DNA of 64,000 nt from Populus alba. Lineage: Eukaryota > Streptophyta > Magnoliopsida > Malpighiales > Salicaceae. Each line of letters opens with the position of its first letter. The first letter of the stretch is position 1. The notes beneath the pieces are model-generated. The model was not told the origin of the DNA. It searched no databases and saw only the letters and a list, made by a program, of their open reading frames with translations. Position numbers and translations under genes: made by a program. Below are positions 25,527 through 38,042 of this stretch, in pieces. Location of the stretch: positions 8,750,392-8,814,391 of the forward strand of contig NC_133297.1 of assembly GCF_005239225.2 (NCBI RefSeq), given 5' to 3'.

Positions 25527-27109
25527 TTAGTGCAGTAGTAAAATCAAAACTTTGAGTGAAAAAAGAAAGAAAGAAAGAAAGAAATCTAAAGGAAGCGATT
25601 TATATAGCCCTGATTGGTTTTAATGAGTTTTTTTTAAAAAAAAATAGATGAAAAAAATAAGCAACAACATTTCAATCTGTTGTCGTTTAAAAGTGAAATA
25701 TTTTGCTTCCATTAACGTGGTCCCTACACTCTTATATATAATTAACCACTGAGCTACAACACGCAAGTTATTAAAATGATTAAACAAATATTTTAACATG
25801 GTTCATATGTATATCTCAAATGGTTTAGTTGTTTTGATAATAATCAGCCAAGGCCAATATCTGCAGAAATATTGGCCTTCCAGTTTACAAGATTCAAAAT
25901 ATAATTTATTTTATATTATTTTTTAATATATCTCTTCAAGTAAAAATTTTTAAATTTAAAATTTCTACAGATTCATATTATTTTATACTTAATTTTTATT
26001 AAATAAATGAAAGTGGTGAAATTCAAATTTATGACCACTTAGTTATAAAGACTTTGATATCATGTTAAAAAATAATCTCAACCCAATAACTTAATCTAAT
26101 AGGTAAGATTTCAGGATATAATTTATATTATTCTCTAATATATCCCCTCAAGTAAAAACTCTTTGGGCTTTAAACTTACATTGGCCTACATTATATTGTG
26201 CTTAATTTTTATCAAATAAATAGAAATGATAAGATTTAAACTTGTGATTACTCGATCATTAAAACTCTGATATAATATTAAAAAATAAATTAAAATTAAT
26301 AATTTAAATTATTAAATAAAATTTAATATATAATTTATATTATTTCTTTCACGTTATTCAAATAAAACGCAGCGCAGTCCCCAGTTTCCTTTATCCAACG
26401 TAAGATGTGGCATTGGAAGCATTATTTAAAATTAATAGAGTTGTGTCATTTTCAAAAGTACACGTATCATTGTAATAAAGGACAATGTTAGAGACAATTT
26501 CATACATTATTTTAATAATTAAAAAAATTTATAGCATTTTTAAAACTCCTTTTCTTATATATATATATAATTTTATTTTTTTTTTATCTTTAGTTGTGCT
26601 GTCAATAAAATAAAATATTGAGTAAACTTACACAAATAACATTGCAATCACCACAAAATAAACAGCAAATTGTTTTAAGATAACTGTACTGTATTGACCC
26701 TTTCCTTATCTATTTCTTTAAGTTTATTTTTGTCAACACATAACTGTAAGATAATATTTTTCATGTGTTGATTAATACGTGTCTTCTCTTGTAGAAACTA
26801 AATCATCATAGAAAAAAAGAGTTGTTAAATCACAATAAATTTTAGAAAAAATTTAAAAATACTCACTTTTTAGCGGCAGAACTCATCATTATAGATGTCA
26901 AAAAGTTTTATTTATCAGGAGAATTCTATTTAGATTTAGTTTTCATTTTTCTTCCCACTAAAATAAAAATAAATCGAACTTAAAAAATTTATTTTGGTTC
27001 AGGTTAATATTTGTTTTCTTAATAGATTAAATAGTGATTTAATATAAAAAAAAGAGTTTTTTTTATGTCCCCATGATATTTCCTAGATGTTTTGAGCTGA
27101 AAAAATAGA

Positions 27110-27290
27110 TAAAAATGAGTTTTTTTATTTATGTGGGTGTCTGGGTCAGCTTGCACATACCACGATTAATCCCATAATCTATTAAATATCTTATAAATTT
27201 AATAAGCATGTAAAACACCACAAGAATGACAAACATAAAAAATAAAATTTAAACTTAAGTGTAAAAAAAAGAAACTAGTCTCTTTCACAT
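27110..27290 (-). mobile_element. Decayed SINE
   Basis: Read on the minus strand it ends GACCCAGACACCCACATAA followed by an A-rich tail, and matches the clearer copy at 38.6 kb along its length. The B-box-like site has decayed to AGTTTAAATTT. Not part of the segmental duplication: it sits in a different place relative to the genes. Confidence 0.5.
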
Positions 27291-27921
27291 ACCTCAAGTG
27301 AGTTTTCTGCTTCTAAGGGGTGGTTGCCTGATTTTTCAGCCGCCAATAGTGACTAGAATTTGTGATTGTAGGTAATGCGTTATGATTGCGTCACCTAATT
27401 TTTTTTTTTAAAAAAAAGAAAACTGAAGGACGTTATATATGGTTCAATTGCTATCAGCATCCCTTCTCTCTCTAAAATTCTAAAATTTGAATTTCTTTTT
27501 TGTAAAAAAGAAAAGCGTAAGCAAAAAAGGAAAAAAAAGAGAGTATATTTTTTTTTGTCAAACTTGCGTGATTGTGTTAAGAGCATGATATAGTAAGTAA
27601 TCGATTAGCTGTAGCATTATATAATGATTTTTTTTTTTCGCATTTTCAACTTGTTTTATTTACTTGAACAATGATAAATATTATCTGATAAAATTATACT
27701 TTAATTTGTCAAAATTGGTTTGAATGCCCCTTCCATCAGGTTTTCCTTCATTATATAAAGAACTTAAATGCTATACAAGGTAAGTATTAATGGAAAATTT
27801 CCGGCAGCTAAATGCTATACAAAGTAAGTAAACATTCCTAAAATAATACAAATCAAATCCCTAAATTATCTCTGTAACATCCCCTCAACTTGATGCTGGT
27901 AGTTCAAGAATCATTAATTTG

Positions 27922-28185
27922 TTGTATAAGAACTGTTTAATACCTTTTCACCCATGGCATCTTGTATAAGAACAGTGTCACCAGACATTCTATCAACAAC
28001 CTCTCCAGTTTTTGTTTCCTTAAAAAAAGCAACATCTTGTCTTAGTATAGTTTTCAAATATGTACCCGTTATCCGAGCAGCCTGCCTCTCTCCGGTGACC
28101 ATCCAGCAAGCCACCTCTGAAACATACAGAACTAACTTGTGCTTAAGGCATCTCAGCTGATAGAAACATTAATGCTAATTGTACT
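27922..28185 (-). pseudogene. ABCB fragment: exon 3 and flanks copied from gene 2
   Basis: The stretch 28,115-27,943 corresponds to exon 3 of gene 2 (residues [18 protein letters not shown] and the [14 protein letters not shown] end). One codon is lost (FFDKET became FFKET) and VGRM became VDRM. Immediately upstream, the sequence jumps to the region at 15,388-15,457 of gene 2 and then to 16,053, so two internal deletions (about 230 bp and about 600 bp) have removed exon 2, exon 1 and the promoter. Exons 4-12 are absent. It cannot make a transporter. Its presence shows that the duplicated segment started inside gene 2. Confidence 0.85.
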
Positions 28186-28880
28186 TACCACTCCCTGTTT
28201 CAGCTTTTAATAATCTCACTACTCCTATACAGCGAGTCTTCCTTTTGCTTCTAGTGCAAGTTTTGTTAAAATTAACATGGCAGTCACTTTCTACTGAACA
28301 TCAAGTCATCTTAGATTTAACATCGATTACTTAATTGCAAGTTGATGGGCAACTGATCTACCTGAGTATATCGACGATTGTTTTATATAGTAATTAATTT
28401 CTATGCTCTTGCGCGGAGGGAATGAGTATTATTAATTTAATTAGGCCTGCGATGTGATTATTGGAGGGCCAACCTTGAATCTAGCATGGCTACAGTGTCG
28501 AGGTATCATCAAACGGTGACGAGACTAAACCATAGGAGATGGGTCACAACCTGTCATCCATTACTTTGATCTCAACAACAGATTCATATCCAGCTTAGCA
28601 TGAATCTGATGATTTCATGAAAACTTTAGTCATTGCCTCTAATGTTGCCTTCTCCTTTATTTCTAATTCCCAAAATAAGCTAATTAGCTGTGTTAATTGA
28701 TAAGCAATTACTACAACAGTGGAACCTTTTCTGTTGTTCACGTTTGTATACCAGAAAATGCAGTGTTATTCAGTAAAAGAAACAAGAAATCTTAATGTTT
28801 ACAAAATTTCTTCGGTGTTTGAAACAAGAAGATGACAGCCATTCGTAAATAATGGGTGCTAGAAAAATTGCAGGGGTGAA

Positions 28881-31800
28881 TCAAGAAGTCGAGGCACTCA
28901 TGTGAAGAGCTACTAAGGAGGCGTAAAAGCCATCTTTGATATGGATCAAAGTCTCATGCTTTCCTTTCTCTACAATAACTCCATTTTTCACCACGGCAAT
29001 AACGTCTGCATTCTTGATTGTAGATAACCGATGGGCGACAACCACAGTAGTCCTACTCACCATTACTCTGTCCAGTGCATCTTGAACCACTCTTTCAGAT
29101 TCAGCATCTAGCGCACTGGTAGCCTCATCCAACAGAAGTATCTTGGGACTTTTGACCATAGCGCGAGCAATAGCCACTCTTTGTTTCTGCCCCCCTGACA
29201 ATTGGGTTCCTCGCTCCCCAACAACTGTATCGTACCCCTGCATTTTGCACGCAAGTCAACAAAATTACACAAGCATCTTAGCAAAATATTCAATCTGATA
29301 ACACCAACCAAAAGAGAGTGCATGAATTATCTATGATTCTTTTCGGTCAAAAGGCCCATTGGAAGTTATATCACAGCTGCTTGCTTGAGCAAGTTAAGTT
29401 ACTACTTGTACTTGCAGAAGATGATATCAATGGAAACAATTACTGACATAATGTTAATTCTAACCTGTTGTAAACCACTAATGAACTTGTGTGCATTGGC
29501 CAGCTCCGATGCAGCTAGAATTTCTGCTTCCGTTGCATTCCCTTCCTTTCCATATGCAATGTTGGCACGGATTGTTTCATTAAAGAGAACAGGTTCTTGG
29601 CTCACAAGCCCCGTCTGCTGCCTCAACCACTTGAGTTGGAGACTCTGAATGTCAATTCCATCAAGAGTTATATGACCTGAATCGGGATCATAAAATCTTT
29701 GCAATAATGAGATCACCGTTGATTTCCCACTTCCACTTTCTCCAACCAGGGCAACAGTCTAAAAGAAGGCATTTTAAATGATATGAGTTTCGTGCTTTCA
29801 GAATTCCATTAATCTTAAAACAATATGCTTGAAAGGATTTGATTTAAAGCATGAATAATTGACCTTGCCAGAATGAATAGCCAAGCTCAGGTCTCGGAAA
29901 ATTTCAATGTCCGGCCTGCTTGGATACTTGAAGCTTATATGATGAAGTTCGATTTCTCCTTTCACATTGTCTAATGTCGTTCCCGACTCATCACTTGGAT
30001 CAATCTTCGACTTGCGGTCTATAATAGCAAATATGGAAGCAACTGCTACCTTGGCTTTTGAGGAATCAGGAGCAAAGGAGCTTGATTGAGAAATTCCAAT
30101 CGCTGCCATGGTTAAAGCAAAGAAAACCTACGAGTAGACACATAATTTAGTATTATTAAGAAAACTCTGATGTCTATAAAGATCTCATCGAAAAATTTAT
30201 ACACAAGGAAGATATACCCACTCGAAAAACTTCCGCGAAAGTTGTTTTCCCATGCTGGACAAGTTGAGCTCCCACGTAGAAAGTGGTTGCGTAGACAGAA
30301 AACAGTAAAAAGAAAGAAACTCCAAATCCTGTTCCACTGATCATCCCTTGCCTTATTCCTGTCCTCATAGGCCCTTCACATTTCCTTCTGTACAATTGCA
30401 TCACCTTCTCTTCAGCACAGAAAGAGGCAACAGTTCTTATGCTGCCTACAGCGTCATTAGCAACTTGACTTGCTTCCTCGTACATTTTCTACAACCATTC
30501 AGAGCAGCGAATGTGATTATTAATTTTTTGGGCACATTTGATGGTTAATTTAAAATAGAAAAGGCAGCAAATGGTGATTTCTGAGAAAGGCTCAGTGGAA
30601 CATGAGTTAAAGAGCATACCTTTGCATCTGCACTGAATCCTTTCATGAACTTTACTTGTACAAATCCATTGAGTCCTATTAAAGGAGCGAGTACAAGGAT
30701 TACCAATGCCAATTGCCAAGATGCAGAAAAGGCAATGACCAAACCCGCAACAGCTGACGCGATGTTCTGAACCAACTGGGAAAGAGAATCTCCGACCAGA
30801 GCACGCACTGTTGCTGCATCTGCTGACAGCCTAGCACCAATTGCTCCGCTTGAGTGCTCAGGCTCGTCGAACCAACCGACCTCCATGTGAACCACCTTCT
30901 CAAAACACATAGATCGGACCCTTTGGATTAATTTGCAACCGGCCACCGAAAATAAGTATGTTTGTGTTGGATACACCACGAATGATGCCAGCCCAAGCGT
31001 CATAAACATCAGTGCCCAGAACTTGGAATCCTTTCTCAATTCATCAGGTGGTTCAAAAAAAGTTTTAATTACGCTGGAAAGTAGTATACCGTAAATCGGA
31101 AGTATGACCCCATTGAGAATTGCAGCTATAGATCCAGCAATCAGCACTGGAACCTCTGGCTTGTTGAGATACGCAAGGCGGCTGATCGGGACATCTGGAG
31201 GTTGTTGTTTCTGTGGAGAAACTTCTAATTCCGATGTGGGATTATCAGGGACATTGAATCCAGTAGGCAAACCAAATGACACTGACAACGAGTGGCGACT
31301 ACTATGTCCTACACCAGATGATCCCCGACTTATGGACCGTTTCAGTGAGATTCTTTGACTTGACTGTCTTAAGGACTCTGCAGAAAGAGCTGACTTCTTG
31401 GGGTCTTCTGTTTCTTGTTTGGACTCTTTGTTAACTTCTTGTAAGCGTATAAGCTGAGAATAAGCTCCTTCAGGATCCTCGAGGAGTTCTGAATGTGAAC
31501 CTGATCAATCAATGAAATGGATATTTCACATAATGTATGAAAATCCGGAAAGTTCCCTCAACCCCTCTTATCCAGAAGACTTAAACAAGTTCAGGAATTA
31601 ATCAGAAAATTACCCTAACTAAGATTGTAGATTGCAGACATGATTTGGCTGCAGAAAATGAGTGCAGGAATCATGATGGTGCAGCATAGAATATATATCT
31701 GCTATATGCCTAGGTGAAACTAGGTAAATAAGAAGGAGGTTTCATATAATATTAAATAAAATGTATGATGTGTATAAAAATCCTTGACTGAAAATATCAA

Positions 31801-34394
31801 ATATTTTGGATCCTGGATCTATAGAGAATATGTGGCAGTGCAGAGACCAGAAAGTTTACAGCAAAGGAATTTCTCAGCAGGATCGCCAGATATTTTTATG
31901 TTTCATTATATGACAATCATGCATGCTTAATTATATACCTTTCTCAACCATCTTCCCACGGTAAATAACTGCAATCATATCAGCATTTCTCACAGTGCTC
32001 AAACGGTGGGCAACAATTACAGTTGTTCGATTGACCATAATGCGGTCTAATGCCTCCTGTACTATCCTTTCTGATTCTGCATCAAGTGCGCTTGTAGCTT
32101 CATCCAAAAGTAAAATCCGTGGATCTTTCAGAATGGCTCTTGCTATGGCAATTCTCTGTTTCTGTCCCCCAGACAGCTGAGTTCCATGTTCACCAACCAT
32201 GGTGTCTATTCCCTGGATACAAAAGTTGAAACCAAATTAGATAAAAAACTGAGGCGATCTGAACCTCCTCCTCTCCAAAAAATAAAAAAATGACAGCACT
32301 AGAAATTTGTGAAGAGGGAACCAGTTTAAAACCTGAGGTAGTTTATCGATGAATTTAGCAGCATTGGCAAGTTCAGCTGCAGCTCTTATCTCTTCATTAG
32401 TGGCACCATCTTTTCCATATGCAATGTTATCCTTGATGCTGGATGCAAACAACACAGGTTCTTGGCTGACAAGACCAATTTTGTCCCGAATCCACTTGAG
32501 CTGAAACTCTTTGAGGTTAGTGCCATCTATGAGAACTTCACCAGCTTCTGGATCATAAAATCTCTCTATCAGACTGATCACCGTTGACTTTCCGCTTCCA
32601 CTTTGTCCAACCAATGCGGTAGTTGTTCCACTAGGGATGAAAAGAGAGAATCCAGAAAATATCTGCTCATCTGGTCTGGCTGGATAAGTGAAATACACAT
32701 CCCTCAACTCTACATCTCCACTGATGTCATCCAATATCTTTCCCCTTGTATCGGAAGAATCTATCTCTGGCTTTCTATTTATAGTCTCAAACATCTTGTA
32801 AGCTGCGGCTTGACCAGCTGCAAACGCACTCATGCAGGGAGATGCTTGCCCTAGAGACCTGAACCATTCATATGATTAAACCATAAAATTAAACAAACAA
32901 AGAATTTTTTAAAGTGGATATTGCTTCATAATGGTACTCACATGGAGCCGGTTAAAACAGCAACAATCACATTAATCACAACACCGCCATTGTATCTTTT
33001 CTCCGCAACCATCTTTCCACCAAACCATATTGCCAAAGCATAGCTGCAGAAAATAATTAGCATAACGATGCCAAGACCTAATCCAGCAGTAAAGCCTTCT
33101 TGTACACCAGAGTTATACGCAGTAGCAAGAAACTTCTTGTAATTACTTATGGCTTGCTTCTCCCCGGTAAATGATGCAACCTGGATACAAGTCAAACAAT
33201 TAACATTCTATAATGAATTTTTATCCAGGCACATCTTGTTCTTTATATGTACACGTACTGTTCTAATTGAACCAATAGCCTGTTCTACTACAGTCGCTGC
33301 TTTAGCGTAAGCAGTTTGTCCACGAGATGCCATCCTAGCTATTATGATGGCCAGTCCTGCACCAGCAATCACAAGCAGGGGAATGGAGGATAACATGACA
33401 AGAGTAAGTAGCCACCCTTTAACAAATGCAACGATGAAGCCTCCAATGAATGTTGATACCAGCTGTATAAATTTCCCAACCTGCACGAACATTACGGGTT
33501 ATTTACCCAGAAAAAAAATATTGGCAATATGGATAAAATTCACTGTGTTTTTTCCATCTGATAAGAACAGTGTTGTACCTTTTCACCCATAGCATCTTGT
33601 ATAAGAACAGTGTCACCAGACATTCTACCAACAACCTCTCCAGTGTTTGTTTCCTTGTCAAAAAAGGCAACGTCTTGCTTCAGTATGGTTTTCAAATATG
33701 TACCCCTTATCCGAGCTGCTTGTCTCTCTCCTGTGACCATCCAGCAAGCCACCTCTGACAAACAACAAGAACAGGTTTATAAATCCACAATGCTTGATGC
33801 ATTAAACAAGTCATTTGTAACTGTAAGGTAGCATTGTTGGGTTAATAATGTACTTACGAAGAAATGCTGCTACAGCAGAACCAATTCCCAAGTAGACAAA
33901 ATTGAGAGACACCTGAGAAGAGTTCGTAGCATATCCATATCAGAAACTGAGTTCAAAAAATTCAATTGTACATCTTCCAGAGCAGAAAGAAAGGTGCATG
34001 ATGTTACTTATCCTTGAAAGCATTTTTTTCGATTGAAACAGGCATATATGTTGATTATGTTTACCTTAGAAACTAAATCCACAACTTGTTTGTTATTCTG
34101 GTTTTGTCCAAAAGAATTAATCAGATCACCAAACAGTATTGACATAATCGGTAAGGATGCTCCATTTCCAACAGCACCAATCGTCCCAAGGATCATCAAC
34201 AAGATATCTGTAGAATCCGCAAATGAAAAGAGCTTGAGAAAGGGAACGGTTTTAGTTTCCTCATCTCCTTTACTCTTCACTGGCTCTTGTTGGTCCCCCC
34301 TTCCACCAGAACTCTTCTCCTCCACCTCCAGGCTTTTTGATGTGCTCGCCTCATCCATACTCTTATCACCATTTCTGCCGTTCTCGACAGCCAT
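28881..34394 (-). CDS. ABCB (MDR/PGP) transporter, gene 4 of the array, complete
   Basis: Full-size ABCB exporter, recent duplicate of gene 3. Exons: 34394-34065, 33912-33858, 33754-33579, 33480-33259, 33180-32942, 32858-32333, 32212-31939, 31500-30620, 30488-30222, 30127-29864, 29758-29465, 29237-28881. Sum 3885 nt, 1294 residues, frame intact, same exon lengths as gene 3. All NBD motifs are intact. Differences from gene 3 include a four-residue cluster in exon 5 ([11 protein letters not shown] became [11 protein letters not shown]), a Met-to-Thr change just before the NBD2 Q-loop ([11 protein letters not shown]) and scattered single changes. The candidate TATA box is weaker than that of gene 3. 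Function beyond ABCB-type export is not deducible. Confidence 0.96.
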
Positions 34395-34911
34395 CGCTCG
34401 AACCTCAAGATATTAATCTAATCCTCAATTTGCTCTCAGAATATGCAGAGACTTGTATTGCAGCTGCACTAGAGCACAAAAAATCAGCAACTTTTAATGG
34501 AGGTCATTTGAATACAACCAAAGATTAAAATAATAATAATAATAATAAAGGATCAGAAAATGGGAGACATTCGTTTTTAGTTATTGAGCTGTTCAAGAAA
34601 AAAAAAATGGCACCTAGATTGACCACCTCTTAGTTTGATCTTGAAGTGATAAATCGTAGTCTTCAAGTAAGATGAAGGAGAGACGGGATATATATATATA
34701 TTAAACAGAAAACAAGATTCCAGTCCATTTTTAATGAAGGAAAAAACACGCACACAGAGCGAGGGGGGGGAGGGAATTTACTTACAGAAGAAGAGACGAA
34801 ATATGGGATCGAGTAGTTGAACTCGAAATATGAAACGAGTCCAAAGACAGATATGAAGTGGTATGATGTTATGCTAGTTCTTTGGCTGCTCCATGAGCTG
34901 TTGGATTTCAA

Positions 34912-34925
34912 GGGCTTATAAAATA
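34912..34925 (-). promoter_or_regulatory. Altered candidate TATA box of ABCB gene 4
   Basis: The site equivalent to the gene 3 TATA reads CTATTTTATAAGCCC on the minus strand, so TATATAA has become TTTATAA. Next to it, copy B lacks about 20 bp present in copy A. Functional meaning is inferred only. Confidence 0.35.
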
Positions 34926-35824
34926 GGGATCTGTACTGCTTCCTTTAGCTTCAAGCGCACGCATCGTTTGAATATTATAAGGTAATTTTCCTCGTCAAGA
35001 AGTCCACATCTTTAATCTTGTTTATTCATACTTCATAGACACCAAATGCTATTCGCCATACGAATCTATTCTACCAAGTGTTTGCAGCGTGTTTCATGTT
35101 ATTTTTTTTAAAAAAATTAAAGTGTTTTATTTAAAAATATATTAAAATAATATTTGTTTTATTTTTTAAAATTTAATTTTGATATCAATACATACCACTA
35201 AATAAAATTTAATTTTAAAACAAATTTAAATTTTAATAAAACACATTCATCTTCAATGCTAAACGACACTAAAATTTTTGATATTACAGTTTATAACCGG
35301 GACATTAATTAATTGCAGTGGTAAATTGTGACTTTTAAGAGTATGTCATTTTATCAAATTACCCGATTCTTTTTATTTATTTTTCTTAATATTTTACATG
35401 AAAAGATGGGCTGTTTTGTTAAATTATTAAACTTATTTAAAATGGAGTTTCAAAGATTAAATGTAAAAAATTAAAAAATAAAATAAACCTTCTTAGCTTC
35501 TTGCATTAGACCAATTTTTTTTGGTTGCATCAATTCAATTCAACTCATGTTTGGTGTTATGTTATAAATGAAAATTAAAAAAATTTTAAATTTTTTACTT
35601 GAAATTATTTTTTTATATTTTAAAATTATTTTGATTTGATAATATCAAAAATAATTTTTAAAAAATAAAAAAATATTATTTTAATATACTTCTAAATAAA
35701 AAATATATTCAAAAACAAATGTTGTCAAACTCCCTAAAATGCAATTGATTGCAAGCAAGTTGTATCTATGACATTGATAAAAATATAATAATAATTTAGT
35801 TCAATTATTTATTTAGAGAATATT

Positions 35825-36010
35825 TAAGAGTATGGTTGCAGTTATTTTTTAAAGTATTTTTTATTTAAAAATATATTAAAATAATATATTTTTTATTTTT
35901 TTAAAATTATTTTTATGTCAGAGTATAAAAATAATCTGAAAGCATTAAAAAAATATTAATTTAAAATAAAAAAAATTTAAAAAATTACTTTTAAATTAAT
36001 ATTTTCAAAC
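35825..36010 (+). repeat. Dispersed MITE-like element, diverged copy
   Basis: Starts GAGTATGGTTGCAGTTA, carries ATATTAATTTAAAATAAA and ends near 'ttcaaacagac'. Same family as the copy at 23,945. Confidence 0.5.
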
Positions 36011-36109
36011 AGACGTCAATTTTGAATTTTCTCACATGTCGGGTTTTCTTATAGCATAATCTTTAATTCAACACGTGCCAAGGAAAGAGGCGAGCTTTTC
36101 ACCTCCTCT

Positions 36110-36770
36110 CAAAAAGAGTTTGGATTTTTTCTGCCGTGGTCATGAAGAAAAGGTTTTCTTTTGGCAACTAGTACATACAATGAATTCAAATATTCAACTA
36201 CTCTTAGTCAACGTTTATTTTTGCGATCAAAAAAATTAGTTTTAATTTTTTTAATTAATTTTTGATATTTTAAAATTATTTTGAAAAAATTAATGTTATT
36301 TTAAAAATAAAATAAAAAAAATATTATTTTAATATATTTTTATTTAGAAAACACTTAGTCAACGTTTATTTTTGCGATCAAAAAAATTAGTTTTAATTTT
36401 TTTAATTAATTTTTGATATTTTAAAATTATTTTGACATATTAATGTTATTTTAAAAATAAAATAAAAAAATAAAAATAAAATTATTTTAATATATTTTTA
36501 TTTAAAAAACACGTGCAACTGCATGTACTTTCAAAAAGAGTTTGGATTTTTTTCTGCCGTGGTCATGAAGAAAAGGTTTTCTTTTGGCAACTAGTACATA
36601 CAATGAATTCAAATATTCAACTACTCTTAGTCAACGTTTATTTTTGCTATCAAAAAAATTAGTTTTAATTTTTTTTAATTAATTTTTGATATTTTAAAAT
36701 TATTTTATTTTAAAAATAAAAAATAAAATATTATTTTAATATATTTTTATTTAAAAAACACGTAAAAAAC
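36110..36770 (+). repeat. Local duplication, two full units and one partial unit
   Basis: Units at about 36,110-36,353 and 36,531-36,770 both begin AAAAAGAGTTTGGATTTTTT and run through 'gccgtggtcatgaagaaaagg' and AGTCAACGTTTATTTTTG. A partial unit at 36,354-36,530 carries only the second half. ACACGT-type motifs sit at the boundaries (36,071; 36,510; 36,758). Found only in segmental copy B. Confidence 0.75.
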
Positions 36771-37074
36771 AACTGTTATTACAATATCAAACAATATTAT
36801 ATTTATATTAAAATGTATATGGTATTGTAATGTAAAATGTTTTTTAATTAAAAATATATTAATATATTTTTGTTATTTTTAACATCAATAAATTAAAATC
36901 ATTTAAAAATACTTAAAAAAATTCTTTTAAAAAAACCAAAAGGCAAATTATAACATAAAACAAACACTTGTTATATCTTATGGATAAACTGCGATGCTTG
37001 GACTATCATATGAACGGGTTTCGATTGAGCTTGAGTACGGCTTCGAAGCAGGTTCATATATATATATATATATT

Positions 37075-37119
37075 AAGACTTTTCTTCGTCTCTCTCTTCT
37101 TCTTTTTCCCTAATCAATT

Positions 37120-37207
<88 letters not shown>

Positions 37208-37320
37208 AGAATTGATTAGGGAAAAAGAAGAAGAGAGAGACGAAGAACGAAGAAAAGTCTATATATATATTAAGACTTTTCTTCGTCTCTCTCTTCTTCT
37301 TTTTCCCTAATCAATTCTTA
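37075..37320. repeat. Three-arm inverted repeat with a TA-rich spacer
   Basis: A 49-50 bp arm (pyrimidine-rich, begins AAGACTTTTCTTCGTC and ends CCCTAATCAATTCTTA) occurs at 37,075-37,123. It recurs inverted at 37,206-37,260, with a 6-bp internal duplication ACGAAG, and again direct at 37,271-37,320. Arms 1 and 2 are separated by about 80 bp of TA repeat; arms 2 and 3 by only about 10 bp. Either pair would form a near-perfect stem. Not present in segmental copy A. Confidence 0.85.
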
Positions 37321-38004
37321 ACTCATAAGGCTATTGTAACAAAAAAAAAATAATGTCTTTATTAGTAATTTCACATGACACGTATACTTCTCTAGCATTG
37401 TGTTTTATGCTTTCTAGCTGACCGCCATGCTCTCTTCTTGAGTACGTGGTTGCGGCACATCTAGATTTGCCAAGAATAGTGAGCCTTTGTTATGAAATAT
37501 GATGATTAGTTTAAAATTAATAAAATTTTAGTGGATAAAATTAAAAGAGAAGAAGCTAAAAAGCATTTAATGGAAAGAAAAGATGCATGAAAAAAAATGA
37601 AAGATAGAATTAAAAAAAAAATTAAGAAAAAAAAATCATCTCCTTTGGTATTCATATGAACAGTGAGGGAGGCAGGGGAGACTCTGGTTTATTTAGTGTA
37701 GTAGTAAAATCAGAACTTTGGGTGCAAAAAAAATAGAAGGAAAGATAATCAGAAAAGAACGAAAATACCACATGAGCTTGAAGATTTTTAAAAACTTGCC
37801 GCATTTCTTAGTATTTTCACTGTTTAGAAATACCATTTATTTTAGTATTTTTGTTAATTTAGATAAAATAAAATAAACTTGATATAAATTATAATATCTT
37901 AAAATCATAGAAGAAAAACCCATTAATTAGCTATTTTACCTTTTCTCTGTTGCGGGTCATATTGTTTTTTTCAACAAAAAATAGTTATTCAAGCTTTTCC
38001 AATG

Positions 38005-38042
<38 letters not shown>

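Larger units (their letters stand above)
14960..26775. repeat. Segmental duplication, copy A (contains ABCB gene 3)
   Basis: Matches about 27,922-38,990 in the same orientation. Coding exons are near-identical, and introns and the 3' flank are alignable by eye. The distal upstream flank matches in blocks interrupted by insertions: for example the 'agctgaccaccatgctctct' block at 24,161 against 37,417, 'acactgagctacaacacgc' type at 25,745 against 38,250, and 'gtggcattggaa' at 26,407 against 38,441. Offset between gene starts is 12,093 bp. Breakpoints are estimates from where similarity stops. Confidence 0.85.
22302..28880. other. Intergenic region between ABCB genes 3 and 4
   Basis: Holds the gene 3 leader and promoter (to about 23,100), then repeats: AT-rich MITE-like copies, a Harbinger-like element at 24,634-25,526, an AAAG microsatellite near 25,566-25,583 and a decayed SINE near 27,110-27,290. 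The gene 2 pseudogene fragment follows at 27.92-28.19 kb, then the duplicated 3' flank of gene 4. No intact gene seen. Confidence 0.65.
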
